A DNA stretch of 8,581 nt from Clostridiales bacterium (GCA_015058265.1 SVCR01000057.1:1-8581); one strand, 5' to 3'. Shown: positions 1-6,352, counted from the first letter of the stretch. Notes: generated by a model not told the origin, from the letters alone. Numbers and translations: made by a program.

Positions 1-675
1 TGTGCCGTCACGCATTACCTCGAACTCGATCTCTTTGAATCCCTTTACAGATTTCTCTATGAGGACCTGGTGGACCGGTGAGAGGTTGAATGCGTTGATC
101 GCTATATCTTCAAGCTCTGCCTCGTTGTTGGCAAAGCCGCCGCCTGTTCCGCCGAGTGTGAATGCAGGTCTGAGAACTACAGGATATCCGATATCCTCAG
201 CCGCCTTCTTGGCCTCTTCGATGCTGTAAGTGATCTCGCTCGGAATGACCGGCTCTCCGATCGACTGGCACATCTCTTTGAACAGCTCTCTGTCTTCAGC
301 CCTTTCGATGGACTCGCTCGATGTACCGAGCAGCTCGACACGGCACTCTCTGAGTACACCCTTCTTCTCCAGCTGCATTGCGAGATTCAGTCCTGTCTGT
401 CCGCCGATACCCGGAACGATCGCGTCAGGCCTCTCATATCTGAGGATCTTAGCGATGTATTCCAGTGTCAGAGGCTCCATATAGACCTTATCAGCTATCG
501 TAGTATCTGTCATGATCGTAGCAGGATTGGAGTTGCAGAGGATGACCTCATAGCCTTCCTCCTTCAGCGCAAGACAAGCCTGCGTTCCTGCATAGTCGAA
601 TTCGGCAGCCTGTCCGATAACAATTGGGCCGGATCCGATGATCAGTACTTTCTTAACATCCTTCCTCTTAGCCAT
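1..675 (-). CDS. carB: Carbamoyl-phosphate synthase large subunit, N-terminal 225 residues (cut by left window edge)
   Basis: CarB makes carbamoyl phosphate from bicarbonate, ammonia (delivered by the CarA glutaminase) and two ATP, the first step of pyrimidine and arginine synthesis. Translating the minus strand from the ATG at 675-673 gives 225 residues open to the window edge. They cover the pre-ATP-grasp domain and the start of the first ATP-grasp (carboxyphosphate) domain of a protein usually about 1060 residues long. Visible motifs are [17 protein letters not shown] (about 14-30), [10 protein letters not shown] (48-57), GGQTGLN (91-97), AEDR ending at R129, and [12 protein letters not shown] (169-180). 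R129, R169 and E215 fall at the same positions as ATP-binding residues of the E. coli enzyme. The start is fixed by a GGAGG 9 nt upstream. It lies 48 nt downstream of pyrC in the same direction, so co-transcription is likely. carA is not in the window, although carA-carB is the usual order. Identity is essentially certain; only the C-terminal 80% is unseen. Confidence 0.97.
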   Translation of the reverse strand, partial: MAKRKDVKKVLIIGSGPIVIGQAAEFDYAGTQACLALKEEGYEVILCNSNPATIMTDTTIADKVYMEPLTLEYIAKILRYERPDAIVPGIGGQTGLNLAMQLEKKGVLRECRVELLGTSSESIERAEDRELFKEMCQSIGEPVIPSEITYSIEEAKKAAEDIGYPVVLRPAFTLGGTGGGFANNEAELEDIAINAFNLSPVHQVLIEKSVKGFKEIEFEVMRDGT

Positions 676-684
676 ATTCAATAT

Positions 685-689
685 CCTCC
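685..689 (-). promoter_or_regulatory. Ribosome binding site of carB
   Basis: The minus strand reads GGAGG here, 9 nt before the carB ATG at 675. It lies in the 48-nt AT-rich gap after the pyrC stop. I see no hairpin or promoter in that gap, so carB probably depends on the pyrC transcript. Confidence 0.8.
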
Positions 690-723
690 ATTTATATCAA
701 TGTCTATTAATTACTTAATCCAT

Positions 724-1926
724 TTACAGATCGCCGTGTCTGTAGACCGGCTTTCCGTCACACACAGTCAGAACGTTCAGGCCTGTGACCCTCCATCCCT
801 CGAATGGTGTCGCTCTTCCCTTGGACAGGAAATCAAGTTCCGGTGTGATAGTCCATTCCGCGCTCATATTCCATACCGAGTAGTCGTTACCGAGCGGGAT
901 CCCGAACCTCTTTCTCGGATTGTATACCAGCAGCTCCTCAAGCTTTTCCATGGTAATGATCCCCGGCAGAACAAGGTATGTGTACAGGAGCGGAAAAGCT
1001 GTCTCTATGCCGACTATCCCGAACGCGGACTTCTCAAGCCCTCTGGATTTCTCTTCAGCCGAATGAGGAGCATGGTCTGTGGCGATACAGTCTATGGTGC
1101 CGTCTATAAGACCTTCTATCAGGGCCTCTCTGTCCTCCGCGCTTCTCAGCGGAGGATTCATCTTCCATTTTCCGTCTTCCTGCAGCATACTGTCATCGAG
1201 CAGAAGATAATGAGGAGCTGTCTCACATGTCACATCAACGCCTTGAGCTTTGGCCCTGCGTATGATATCCACACTCTCTTTACATGATATGTGACATACG
1301 TGATATGCGCATCCTGTCTCTGCAGCGAGCTCAAGGTCTCTTGCGATCTGCTTCCACTCTGATTCAGAACAGATACCTCTGTGCCCATGTTCGCGCGCAT
1401 ATTCTCCGTCATGGATATAACCGCCGCGCAGCAGGTCATTGACTTCACAATGAGCAGTTATGATCTTTCCCAGCGACTTTGCCTTGATCATCGCAGCTCT
1501 CATCATGTCATCTGACTGCACACCGTGCCCGTCATCAGAGAAAGCTATGCATCCTTCTGCCATCCCGTCAAGATCAGCGAGCTGTTCGCCCTTCTGTCCT
1601 ACAGTGATCGCCGCATAAGGATAGACGTGGATACAAGCATCTTCATCTATTATCCTCTGCTGTTCGGCAAGATGTTCGACGGTATCTGACACCGGATCCA
1701 GATTAGGCATGGTGCAAACGGCTGTATAACCGCCATGAGCCGCGGCTTTCGCACCGGTCTCTATTGTCTCTTTATAAGAAAAACCCGGCTCTCTGAAGTG
1801 CACATGCACGTCACAAAAACCGGGAATGATAGTGTACTGAGAAGAGAGGTCAATACCTGCTTCCTTGAGAAGTCTGATGTCAACAGTAGGGCTGAATTCA
1901 ATTGCAGATGTTCTCTTTCGCTCCAT
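724..1926 (-). CDS. pyrC: Dihydroorotase, class I, with short N-terminus
   Basis: PyrC closes N-carbamoyl-aspartate to dihydroorotate, the third step of pyrimidine synthesis, as a zinc-dependent cytosolic amidohydrolase. The 400-residue product has the class I metal and substrate motifs in order: HVHFREPG (41-48; H41 and H43 bind metal, R45 contacts substrate), the N75-containing MPN loop, AFSDDG (128-133, supplying the bridging aspartate of class I enzymes), AHCE (H159), YHVCHIS (H212) and ATDHAPH (D284, the catalytic base position). The start is well set by AGGAGG 5 nt upstream, and an in-frame stop lies further up with no other ATG between. The HxH motif normally sits near residue 60 in class I enzymes but is at 41 here, so roughly 18 residues of the N-terminal beta-sandwich appear to be missing. 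All catalytic residues remain, so activity is expected. carB follows after 48 nt and thiN ends 116 nt upstream. Hydantoinase is an alternative family member, but the neighbouring carB and the FREPG and ATDHAPH motifs favour dihydroorotase. Confidence 0.95.
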   Translation of the reverse strand: MERKRTSAIEFSPTVDIRLLKEAGIDLSSQYTIIPGFCDVHVHFREPGFSYKETIETGAKAAAHGGYTAVCTMPNLDPVSDTVEHLAEQQRIIDEDACIHVYPYAAITVGQKGEQLADLDGMAEGCIAFSDDGHGVQSDDMMRAAMIKAKSLGKIITAHCEVNDLLRGGYIHDGEYAREHGHRGICSESEWKQIARDLELAAETGCAYHVCHISCKESVDIIRRAKAQGVDVTCETAPHYLLLDDSMLQEDGKWKMNPPLRSAEDREALIEGLIDGTIDCIATDHAPHSAEEKSRGLEKSAFGIVGIETAFPLLYTYLVLPGIITMEKLEELLVYNPRKRFGIPLGNDYSVWNMSAEWTITPELDFLSKGRATPFEGWRVTGLNVLTVCDGKPVYRHGDL

Positions 1927-1931
1927 ATGAT

Positions 1932-1937
1932 CCTCCT
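1932..1937 (-). promoter_or_regulatory. Ribosome binding site of pyrC
   Basis: A perfect AGGAGG on the minus strand lies 5 nt before the ATG at 1926. It confirms the unusually late pyrC start, because no other ATG in this frame lies between it and the upstream in-frame TAG at 1965-1963. Confidence 0.85.
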
Positions 1938-1959
1938 CTTTTTTTAACTTAATCGGTAA

Positions 1960-1989
1960 AATCTACCATGTATTTGCCATGCGTGTCAA
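1960..1989 (-). promoter_or_regulatory. Candidate sigma-A promoter of pyrC-carB
   Basis: On the minus strand a consensus -35 TTGACA (1989-1984) is followed after 18 nt by TAGATT (1965-1960, 4 of 6 matches), which is preceded by TGG as an extended -10. Transcription would begin near 1953, giving a leader of only about 26 nt. That is too short for a PyrR-type attenuator. A small inverted repeat, GGTA-N5-TACC (1956-1968), overlaps the -10 and could bind a repressor, but this is weak. I see no GC-rich terminator between thiN and pyrC, so read-through from the upstream genes also seems possible. Confidence 0.55.
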
Positions 1990-2042
1990 GGCGCACAGGA
2001 TGATGTTTATTTTTTAGTAAAAAGATGTGTGAACGCCTGCTG

Positions 2043-2729
2043 TTACATGTCTTTTATAAGCAGCAAACGCCCTTCTTCCAGCGTGATTTCGGCCGTTTTT
2101 CCGGTCAATACCTCGTTGCTCGTCGCATACTGATAATCGCTGGTTATATCAGCATTTTCTATGCAGAATTTCGCGTTCTGTATAGTAACGCCGCGAGCAG
2201 TCCCTGTCATGTTCACCAGAGAGAAATAAGGGTATCTGTCTTCTACGACAGCAGGAATGCCCGCCCTGCTGTTCCTAACGGAAGATAATACTGTCATCTC
2301 TGAATAGTCATCGACTGCCATAGCACTGCAGCCCTCTGTATCCAGTTTGAACAGCAGATATGTATTAACAAGAGTATGGTCGAGTCTCGCTCCGAAAACG
2401 CCGATGAGCAGAAAATCCCTGTACCCGCGTTTGAGCCCTTCTCTTGCAGCGTAAACAGTATCCGTATCATCCTTGGCAACAGGCAGGACGATCGTCTCGA
2501 TATCTGAGTGAGGGTTCTCATGAGAATCAAAGTCCCCTACTATCAGTGACGGCGTGATCTCCAGCTTCTCAATATGCTTCAGACCGCTGTCACATGCGAT
2601 GATATAGTCATCTTCTCTGAGGTAGCCCCTTATTCTGTCAAAGCATTTTATATCCGCGCCGCCTACGATAACGCATCTCGCAGATGCTGCCCTCTTTCCG
2701 TTATCCGGCTCCATATTGCCTGATGTCAT
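2043..2729 (-). CDS. thiN: Thiamine pyrophosphokinase
   Basis: This enzyme transfers pyrophosphate from ATP to thiamine, giving the cofactor thiamine diphosphate (salvage route, cytosol). The 228-residue product has the catalytic-domain signatures IIACDSGLKH (43-52), PSLIVGDFDSH (60-70, Mg/ATP site), KDDTDT (86-91) and GARLDHTLVN (113-122). The thiamine-binding C-terminal domain ends with SNEV (204-207) and a typical last beta-strand. Length agrees with bacterial ThiN proteins (about 210-220). The ATG at 2729 overlaps the trmO stop as ATGA, which implies translational coupling. A second in-frame ATG six codons in (2714) is possible because neither start has a strong Shine-Dalgarno sequence and the first residues are not conserved. 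No TPP riboswitch is visible nearby; expression probably follows the trmO transcript. Identity is confident, the exact start less so. Confidence 0.93.
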   Translation of the reverse strand: MTSGNMEPDNGKRAASARCVIVGGADIKCFDRIRGYLREDDYIIACDSGLKHIEKLEITPSLIVGDFDSHENPHSDIETIVLPVAKDDTDTVYAAREGLKRGYRDFLLIGVFGARLDHTLVNTYLLFKLDTEGCSAMAVDDYSEMTVLSSVRNSRAGIPAVVEDRYPYFSLVNMTGTARGVTIQNAKFCIENADITSDYQYATSNEVLTGKTAEITLEEGRLLLIKDM

Positions 2730-3511
2730 CTGTCGATGCCTTTCTCTCTATTCCTGAGTGCCTGCTCTGATGTAAGGACATCAGTAACAGTCAGCACATT
2801 TCCATCTACAATAAATCGTATATCCATATCCGCAAAGGACAATCCATACGAATAGCCTTCCTTCTTCTCGTAGGCTCCGCGCGGATCGAGCGCGAGGACT
2901 TTGATCAGACCGGCTCTCTTCTTCTCATCTACCTTGTCCAGCAGAGCCTCAGGGAATCTCACTTCAAGGAGCTCATCTCCCGCTCCGGGCGAGAAGCCGT
3001 TTCCCGCTTCCGGATGGCTGTCAGAATACGGCATATACGGTTTGATATCGAATATAGGAGTACCGTTCTTAATGTCTGCACCGGATACGATAAGAGCCAG
3101 TTCTTCCGTCTGCATCCCTTTGAGGTCATCCGGCCCGGCTGTCCTGCCTCCTATTTCTACTCTCTCGAGCTTTACACTCGACATGCCGAGAGAATTAGGT
3201 CTGTAGGGAGATCTGGACGCCCAGACGCCGACACGCCTGCCGCCTCCAAGTCTCGGCGGCCTCACCGTAGGACTCCATCTTACCGTCTCCTCAGTCATAT
3301 CCACGCTGTTGGCACTGAAGCCCCATATCAGCCATATATATGTGAATCCAAGTATCTCGCGAAGAGCATCTGCATTGCTGAATTCAGGATCGATCACTAT
3401 CCTTGATTCGAGTTCACTGACCAGACCGCACTGCCGCGGGATGCCGAACTTCTCATTGTAGTCAGACTGAACATGAGCGATCGGCCTGATGATATACTGT
3501 TCTCTCTCCAT
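2726..3511 (-). CDS. trmO: tRNA (N6-threonylcarbamoyladenosine37-N6)-methyltransferase TrmO (TsaA/YaeB family)
   Basis: TrmO uses S-adenosylmethionine to methylate t6A at position 37 of certain threonine tRNAs, giving m6t6A and slightly improving decoding. The 261-residue product matches the whole family: an N-terminal beta-barrel domain with KFGIPRQ (21-27), WSPTVRPPRLGG (79-90), VWASRSPYRPNSLGMS (96-111) and DIKNGTPIFDIKPYMPYSD (146-164), then a C-terminal domain with LALDPRGAYEK (206-216). It is somewhat longer than the E. coli protein (235), largely through a short insert around 66-78 and a longer tail. The start has GAGGCGG just upstream, overlapping the stop of the CDF gene 8 nt away, and the stop overlaps the thiN ATG. 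It therefore sits tightly in a three-gene transcript. The older label 'TsaA-like, VirR/MoaB-like methyltransferase' refers to the same family. Confidence 0.93.
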   Translation of the reverse strand: MEREQYIIRPIAHVQSDYNEKFGIPRQCGLVSELESRIVIDPEFSNADALREILGFTYIWLIWGFSANSVDMTEETVRWSPTVRPPRLGGGRRVGVWASRSPYRPNSLGMSSVKLERVEIGGRTAGPDDLKGMQTEELALIVSGADIKNGTPIFDIKPYMPYSDSHPEAGNGFSPGAGDELLEVRFPEALLDKVDEKKRAGLIKVLALDPRGAYEKKEGYSYGLSFADMDIRFIVDGNVLTVTDVLTSEQALRNREKGIDR

Positions 3512-3519
3512 TTACCGCC

Positions 3520-4632
3520 TCAGTCCGTGATATCGACATCCGGAGCTATTGTTATCTGATAGTCAGGGAATTCCGCGCTGACTTCCTCGTAGATCTTCTC
3601 AATACCGTCACGCGGCTGGATATCGAAACTAATGACAACATCGAATCTCATGTCTTTGTTCTCTTCATCCAGATAGAATCCATGGACCTGCAGAGCCCAG
3701 TCATGAGCAAGAACGATCTCTTCTACTTTCTTTCTTATATTAGCTGCAGCCTCGCTTCCGGTATTCTGTGAATACACACCGATACCGGTCATTATTACTC
3801 CGGTCTCTTTATATATTTTTCCCTGGACTCTTCTCGTAAGCTCGTCTACTTCTCTCACCGTCATATTGTCCGGGAGTTCAACATGGACTGATCCGTAGTT
3901 CCTCTCCGGTCCGTAGTTATGGAGAAACAGGTCATATGCTCCGACTACTTCAGGCTCTTCAGCGAGCAGATCCTTGATCTTCTTACTTACTTCCACATCG
4001 GCTCTTCTTCCGAGAATGTCGCTGACCGTATCCTTGATCATCTCATATCCGGCTTTGATGATGAATATCGAAATGACCACACCGACATATGCCTCAAGGG
4101 AAAGCCCGGTGAAGATGTATACCAAAGCAGTGACCAGTACCGCGAAGGACAAAGCCGCATCTGATAACGCGTCTGTTCCCGAAGCTATAAGAGCTCCGGA
4201 GCCGGTCTTCTGTCCCTGGGATTTTACATATCTTCCAAGCAGTATCTTCGCCACTACTGCGGTAGCGATAATGATCAGTGACGCTTTGGAATAATTGGCT
4301 TGTACAGGGTCTATTATTTTCTTTACAGATTCAGTCAGAGAAGTGATACCCGCATAGAGAACGATAGCTGCGACCAGAAGAGCGCTTATATACTCTATCC
4401 TGCCGTGTCCGAGCGGATGTTTGCGGTCCGGCTTCTTGCCTGCCAGCTTTGCCCCTATGATAGTTATCACTGAAGAAAGAGCGTCTGAAAGATTGTTCAC
4501 AGCGTCCAGCACAACTGCGATGGAATTTGAAATGATACCGACTGCCGCTTTGAACGCAGCAAGAAGGATGTTCACTACGATACCGACAAAACTCGTCCTT
4601 ACGATAGTTTTTTCTCTCTGTTCATTCTTCAT
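3520..4632 (-). CDS. Cation diffusion facilitator metal exporter, probable Mn(II) type, with two C-terminal ferredoxin-like domains
   Basis: CDF proteins are homodimeric membrane antiporters that export divalent metals in exchange for protons. The 370-residue product has six likely membrane segments (about 13-33, 37-60, 82-102, 116-133, 147-173, 178-198) and the conserved cytosolic loop DRKHPLGHGRIEY (69-81). The transport site is N46-x3-D50 in TM2 (DAVNNLSD) and D154-x3-D158 in TM5 (TDALSD). The absence of histidine at these positions resembles Mn-type exporters such as streptococcal MntE rather than Zn exporters, so manganese or perhaps iron is inferred. Residues about 211-288 form the usual cytosolic dimerisation domain. 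A further stretch of about 75 residues (296-368) repeats its helix-strand-strand-helix-strand pattern. The start has AGGACAGGTG just upstream. It is the first gene of the CDF-trmO-thiN transcript. The leader is too short for a yybP-ykoY Mn riboswitch. Family is certain, metal is not. Confidence 0.92.
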   Translation of the reverse strand: MKNEQREKTIVRTSFVGIVVNILLAAFKAAVGIISNSIAVVLDAVNNLSDALSSVITIIGAKLAGKKPDRKHPLGHGRIEYISALLVAAIVLYAGITSLTESVKKIIDPVQANYSKASLIIIATAVVAKILLGRYVKSQGQKTGSGALIASGTDALSDAALSFAVLVTALVYIFTGLSLEAYVGVVISIFIIKAGYEMIKDTVSDILGRRADVEVSKKIKDLLAEEPEVVGAYDLFLHNYGPERNYGSVHVELPDNMTVREVDELTRRVQGKIYKETGVIMTGIGVYSQNTGSEAAANIRKKVEEIVLAHDWALQVHGFYLDEENKDMRFDVVISFDIQPRDGIEKIYEEVSAEFPDYQITIAPDVDITD

Positions 4633-4666
4633 GTTTCACCTGTCCTAATTCTTTTCTAACCTAAAT

Positions 4667-4694
4667 ATTGTATCATAAAAGCTCCGATTCTTAA
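4667..4694 (-). promoter_or_regulatory. Candidate promoter of the CDF-trmO-thiN transcript
   Basis: The minus strand has TTAAGA (4694-4689, 4 of 6 to TTGACA), a 16-nt spacer and TACAAT (4672-4667, 5 of 6 to TATAAT), with TG one base before the -10 as an extended element. The start of transcription would fall near 4660, leaving a leader of about 27 nt, so no riboswitch fits in front of the CDF gene. Confidence 0.6.
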
Positions 4695-4703
4695 TAGTGA
4701 GCC

Positions 4704-4721
4704 GCACAAAAAGCTCTGTGC
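4704..4721. promoter_or_regulatory. Inverted repeat in the divergent promoter region
   Basis: GCACA and TGTGC flank an 8-nt spacer, giving a perfect 5-bp dyad placed 9 nt upstream of the CDF -35 and about 40 nt upstream of the glycosyltransferase -35. The position suits an operator for a dimeric regulator. It does not clearly match a known MntR, Fur or Zur box, and a 5-bp dyad can occur by chance. Confidence 0.2.
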
Positions 4722-4761
4722 ATATCGCGGTCTTTGTTTGACGAACTCGGTATTGAATGCC

Positions 4762-4791
4762 TTGAGGCTCTATGTTAACTTAACTTATAGT
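4762..4791 (+). promoter_or_regulatory. Candidate promoter of the glycosyltransferase gene
   Basis: TTGAGG (4762-4767, 4 of 6) is followed after 18 nt by TATAGT (4786-4791, 5 of 6). The spacer contains a tandem TTAAC. The predicted start near 4798 leaves only about 5 nt before the ATG at 4803 but about 25 nt before the ATG at 4824, which favours the latter as the true translation start. Confidence 0.55.
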
Positions 4792-4810
4792 AGATCAAAA
4801 AAATGCGAAT

Positions 4811-4817
4811 AAAGGAG
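4811..4817 (+). promoter_or_regulatory. Ribosome binding site that decides the glycosyltransferase start
   Basis: AAAGGAG lies 6 nt before the in-frame ATG at 4824. The earlier in-frame ATG at 4803 has only an A-rich stretch in front of it and would place this Shine-Dalgarno sequence inside the coding region. The start at 4824 is therefore preferred. Confidence 0.85.
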
Positions 4818-4823
4818 TCCGGA

Positions 4824-6260
4824 ATGTCCTCAGATGACAGGAAACATACTATTTGTCTGCTTAACGACTCGTTCCCGCCTATCATAGACGGAGTCGCCAA
4901 TGCAGTACTCAATTACGCGAAGTATATAGAGAGGGATCACGGTCATGCTATCGTAGTCACGCCTCATATTTCAGATGCCGATGACAGCAATTACGACTTC
5001 CCTGTTGTAAGATATCCGAGCATCGACCTGCGCAAGCATATCGGATATGTAGCGGGATATCCTTTTTCTCCCGAAGCAGCGCACATCGTGGAATCAAGCC
5101 GGGTCTCGCTTCTGCACACACACTGTCCCGTCACTTCCTGTATTCTCGCCAGACAGCTGGCAGAATCCATGCAGCTCCCGCTGGTACTTACATGGCACAC
5201 CAAATATGATATCGACATAGCCAAAGCGGTCAGGGGCAAGGCTCTTCAGGAGGGCGCGATCCGTGCTTTACTCTACAATGTCAATGCATGCGATGAGGTG
5301 TGGACTGTAAGTAAAGGCGCCGGTGAGAATCTGAGATCACTGGGTTATGAGGGAGAATATATCGTCATGCCTAACGGTGTCGATCTTCCGCATGAGCAGG
5401 TATCCGATGACCTCGTTGCCGAAGTTACAGCCGGATACGATCTTCCAGACGGCGTACCGGTCTTCCTCTTCATAGGCAGGCTGATGTGGTACAAGGGCCT
5501 TCGCATCATACTTGACGCTCTAGCAGCTCTGAAAGCGCAGGACATCGATTTCAGGATGGTATTCATCGGAGGCGGCGGAGACGAAACCGAAGTCAGAGAA
5601 TATACAGCCGAGCTGGGGCTTCTTTCCAAGGTTTACTTCGCAGGAGTCATCTCTGACAGAGAAAAGCTGCGAGCCTGGTACAGGCGTTCTGATCTGTTCC
5701 TCTTCCCTTCTACCTTCGATACCAACGGTCTTGTTGTCCGCGAAGCGGCGGCAAGCGATACCGCGGCAGTTGTAATAGAGGGCAGCTGCGCAGCTGAAGA
5801 TATAGAAAAAGATATCAACGGATTCTTCATAGAAGAGAATGCCGACGCCCTTGCTGCCAAGCTCAGAGAACTGGCGGCTGATCCGGATAGGATGAAGACC
5901 GTGGGCGAAGCAGCCGGACGGGATCTCTATATGTCATGGGAAGACGCCGTGGCTAATGCATATACAAGATATGAGGTGGTCATAGACAGATACAAGAGCG
6001 GCTGTTATAAGACAAGACTTCCTTATGATTACGACTTCTTCAGAGCTAACGGAGAACTGATGGAGACTCTCGGTGATTTGGACGCTGCGAGGCGAGCCAT
6101 ACAGCATGATGCCGAAGTTTTGCGTGAGGATATTGACCGTACCGTCAGGAGCAAGAAGAACAAAGCCATGACAGAAATAATAACTGCCGGCTACGAGCTC
6201 AGCACTCAGCTCCGCGAAACAGCAGACGCTTTCTGGGAATTCCTCGACCGCTATCTGTGA
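4824..6260 (+). CDS. GT4-family glycosyltransferase, probably a diacylglycerol glycosyltransferase type
   Basis: This is a GT-B fold retaining glycosyltransferase that would transfer a sugar from a nucleotide-sugar donor, probably to a membrane lipid on the cytosolic face. From the ATG at 4824 it has 478 residues. The N-terminal acceptor domain starts with NDSFPPIIDGVANAV (14-28) and includes HTHCP (98-102) and LTWHTKYDID (122-131). The linker has MPNGVDLP (182-189). The C-terminal donor domain has FIGRLMWYKGL (216-226), IGGGGDE (248-254) and FPSTFDTNGLVVREAAAS (294-311). The first glutamate of the usual E-x7-E motif is replaced in this DTNG-VVREAA form, which I recall as a common variant in Firmicute diacylglycerol 3-glucosyltransferase-like proteins. 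There is no signal peptide or membrane segment. Residues about 395-478 form a charged helical extension beyond the donor domain. It is transcribed alone, divergent from the CDF gene and convergent with the oxidoreductase. Family is certain; the lipid acceptor is inference, and other glycan acceptors are possible. Confidence 0.88.
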   Translation: MSSDDRKHTICLLNDSFPPIIDGVANAVLNYAKYIERDHGHAIVVTPHISDADDSNYDFPVVRYPSIDLRKHIGYVAGYPFSPEAAHIVESSRVSLLHTHCPVTSCILARQLAESMQLPLVLTWHTKYDIDIAKAVRGKALQEGAIRALLYNVNACDEVWTVSKGAGENLRSLGYEGEYIVMPNGVDLPHEQVSDDLVAEVTAGYDLPDGVPVFLFIGRLMWYKGLRIILDALAALKAQDIDFRMVFIGGGGDETEVREYTAELGLLSKVYFAGVISDREKLRAWYRRSDLFLFPSTFDTNGLVVREAAASDTAAVVIEGSCAAEDIEKDINGFFIEENADALAAKLRELAADPDRMKTVGEAAGRDLYMSWEDAVANAYTRYEVVIDRYKSGCYKTRLPYDYDFFRANGELMETLGDLDAARRAIQHDAEVLREDIDRTVRSKKNKAMTEIITAGYELSTQLRETADAFWEFLDRYL

Positions 6261-6308
6261 AACTCTCCGTCGAGCAGAGCGCATCGAAAGCCGGGCTGCC
6301 TTGATTTC

Positions 6309-6352
6309 AAAAAAAGCTCTGCGCCTTCCGTTTCAACGAAAAGCGCAGAGTT
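6309..6352 (-). terminator. Rho-independent terminator between convergent genes, strongest for the minus strand
   Basis: CTCTGCGC (6317-6324) pairs perfectly with GCGCAGAG (6343-6350). The interior can pair further (TT with AA, then CGTT with AACG), giving a long hairpin with a tiny loop. Read on the minus strand it is followed by seven T (6315-6309), a classic terminator 48 nt after the oxidoreductase stop. On the plus strand it is followed by the interrupted T-rich run TTAATTCTTGTT, so it may also end the glycosyltransferase transcript, less efficiently. The rest of 6261-6399 shows no gene. Confidence 0.85.

Noticed and set aside
2..484. Two plus-strand frames opposite carB
   Set aside because: The minus strand encodes an unmistakable CarB N-terminus across the whole stretch.
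700..1287. A 195-residue plus-strand reading frame opposite pyrC
   Set aside because: It lies within the antisense of a gene with full family motifs, has no ribosome binding site and gives a low-complexity, family-free translation.
1927..2042. Possible terminator or PyrR attenuator between thiN and pyrC
   Set aside because: The only dyads are an AT-only TTTTT-ACT-AAAAA and a 4-bp repeat over the -10; there is no GC stem followed by a T run.
2901..3406. Two overlapping plus-strand frames opposite trmO
   Set aside because: They are antisense to a well-supported trmO, have no start signal and resemble no recognisable protein.
4633..4802. Mn (yybP-ykoY) or other riboswitch before the CDF gene
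   Set aside because: The predicted leader is about 27 nt, and no conserved riboswitch core or terminator is visible between promoter and start.
4803..4823. Earlier in-frame ATG for the glycosyltransferase
   Set aside because: It has no ribosome binding site, lies about 5 nt from the predicted transcription start, and contains the good AAAGGAG that serves the ATG at 4824.
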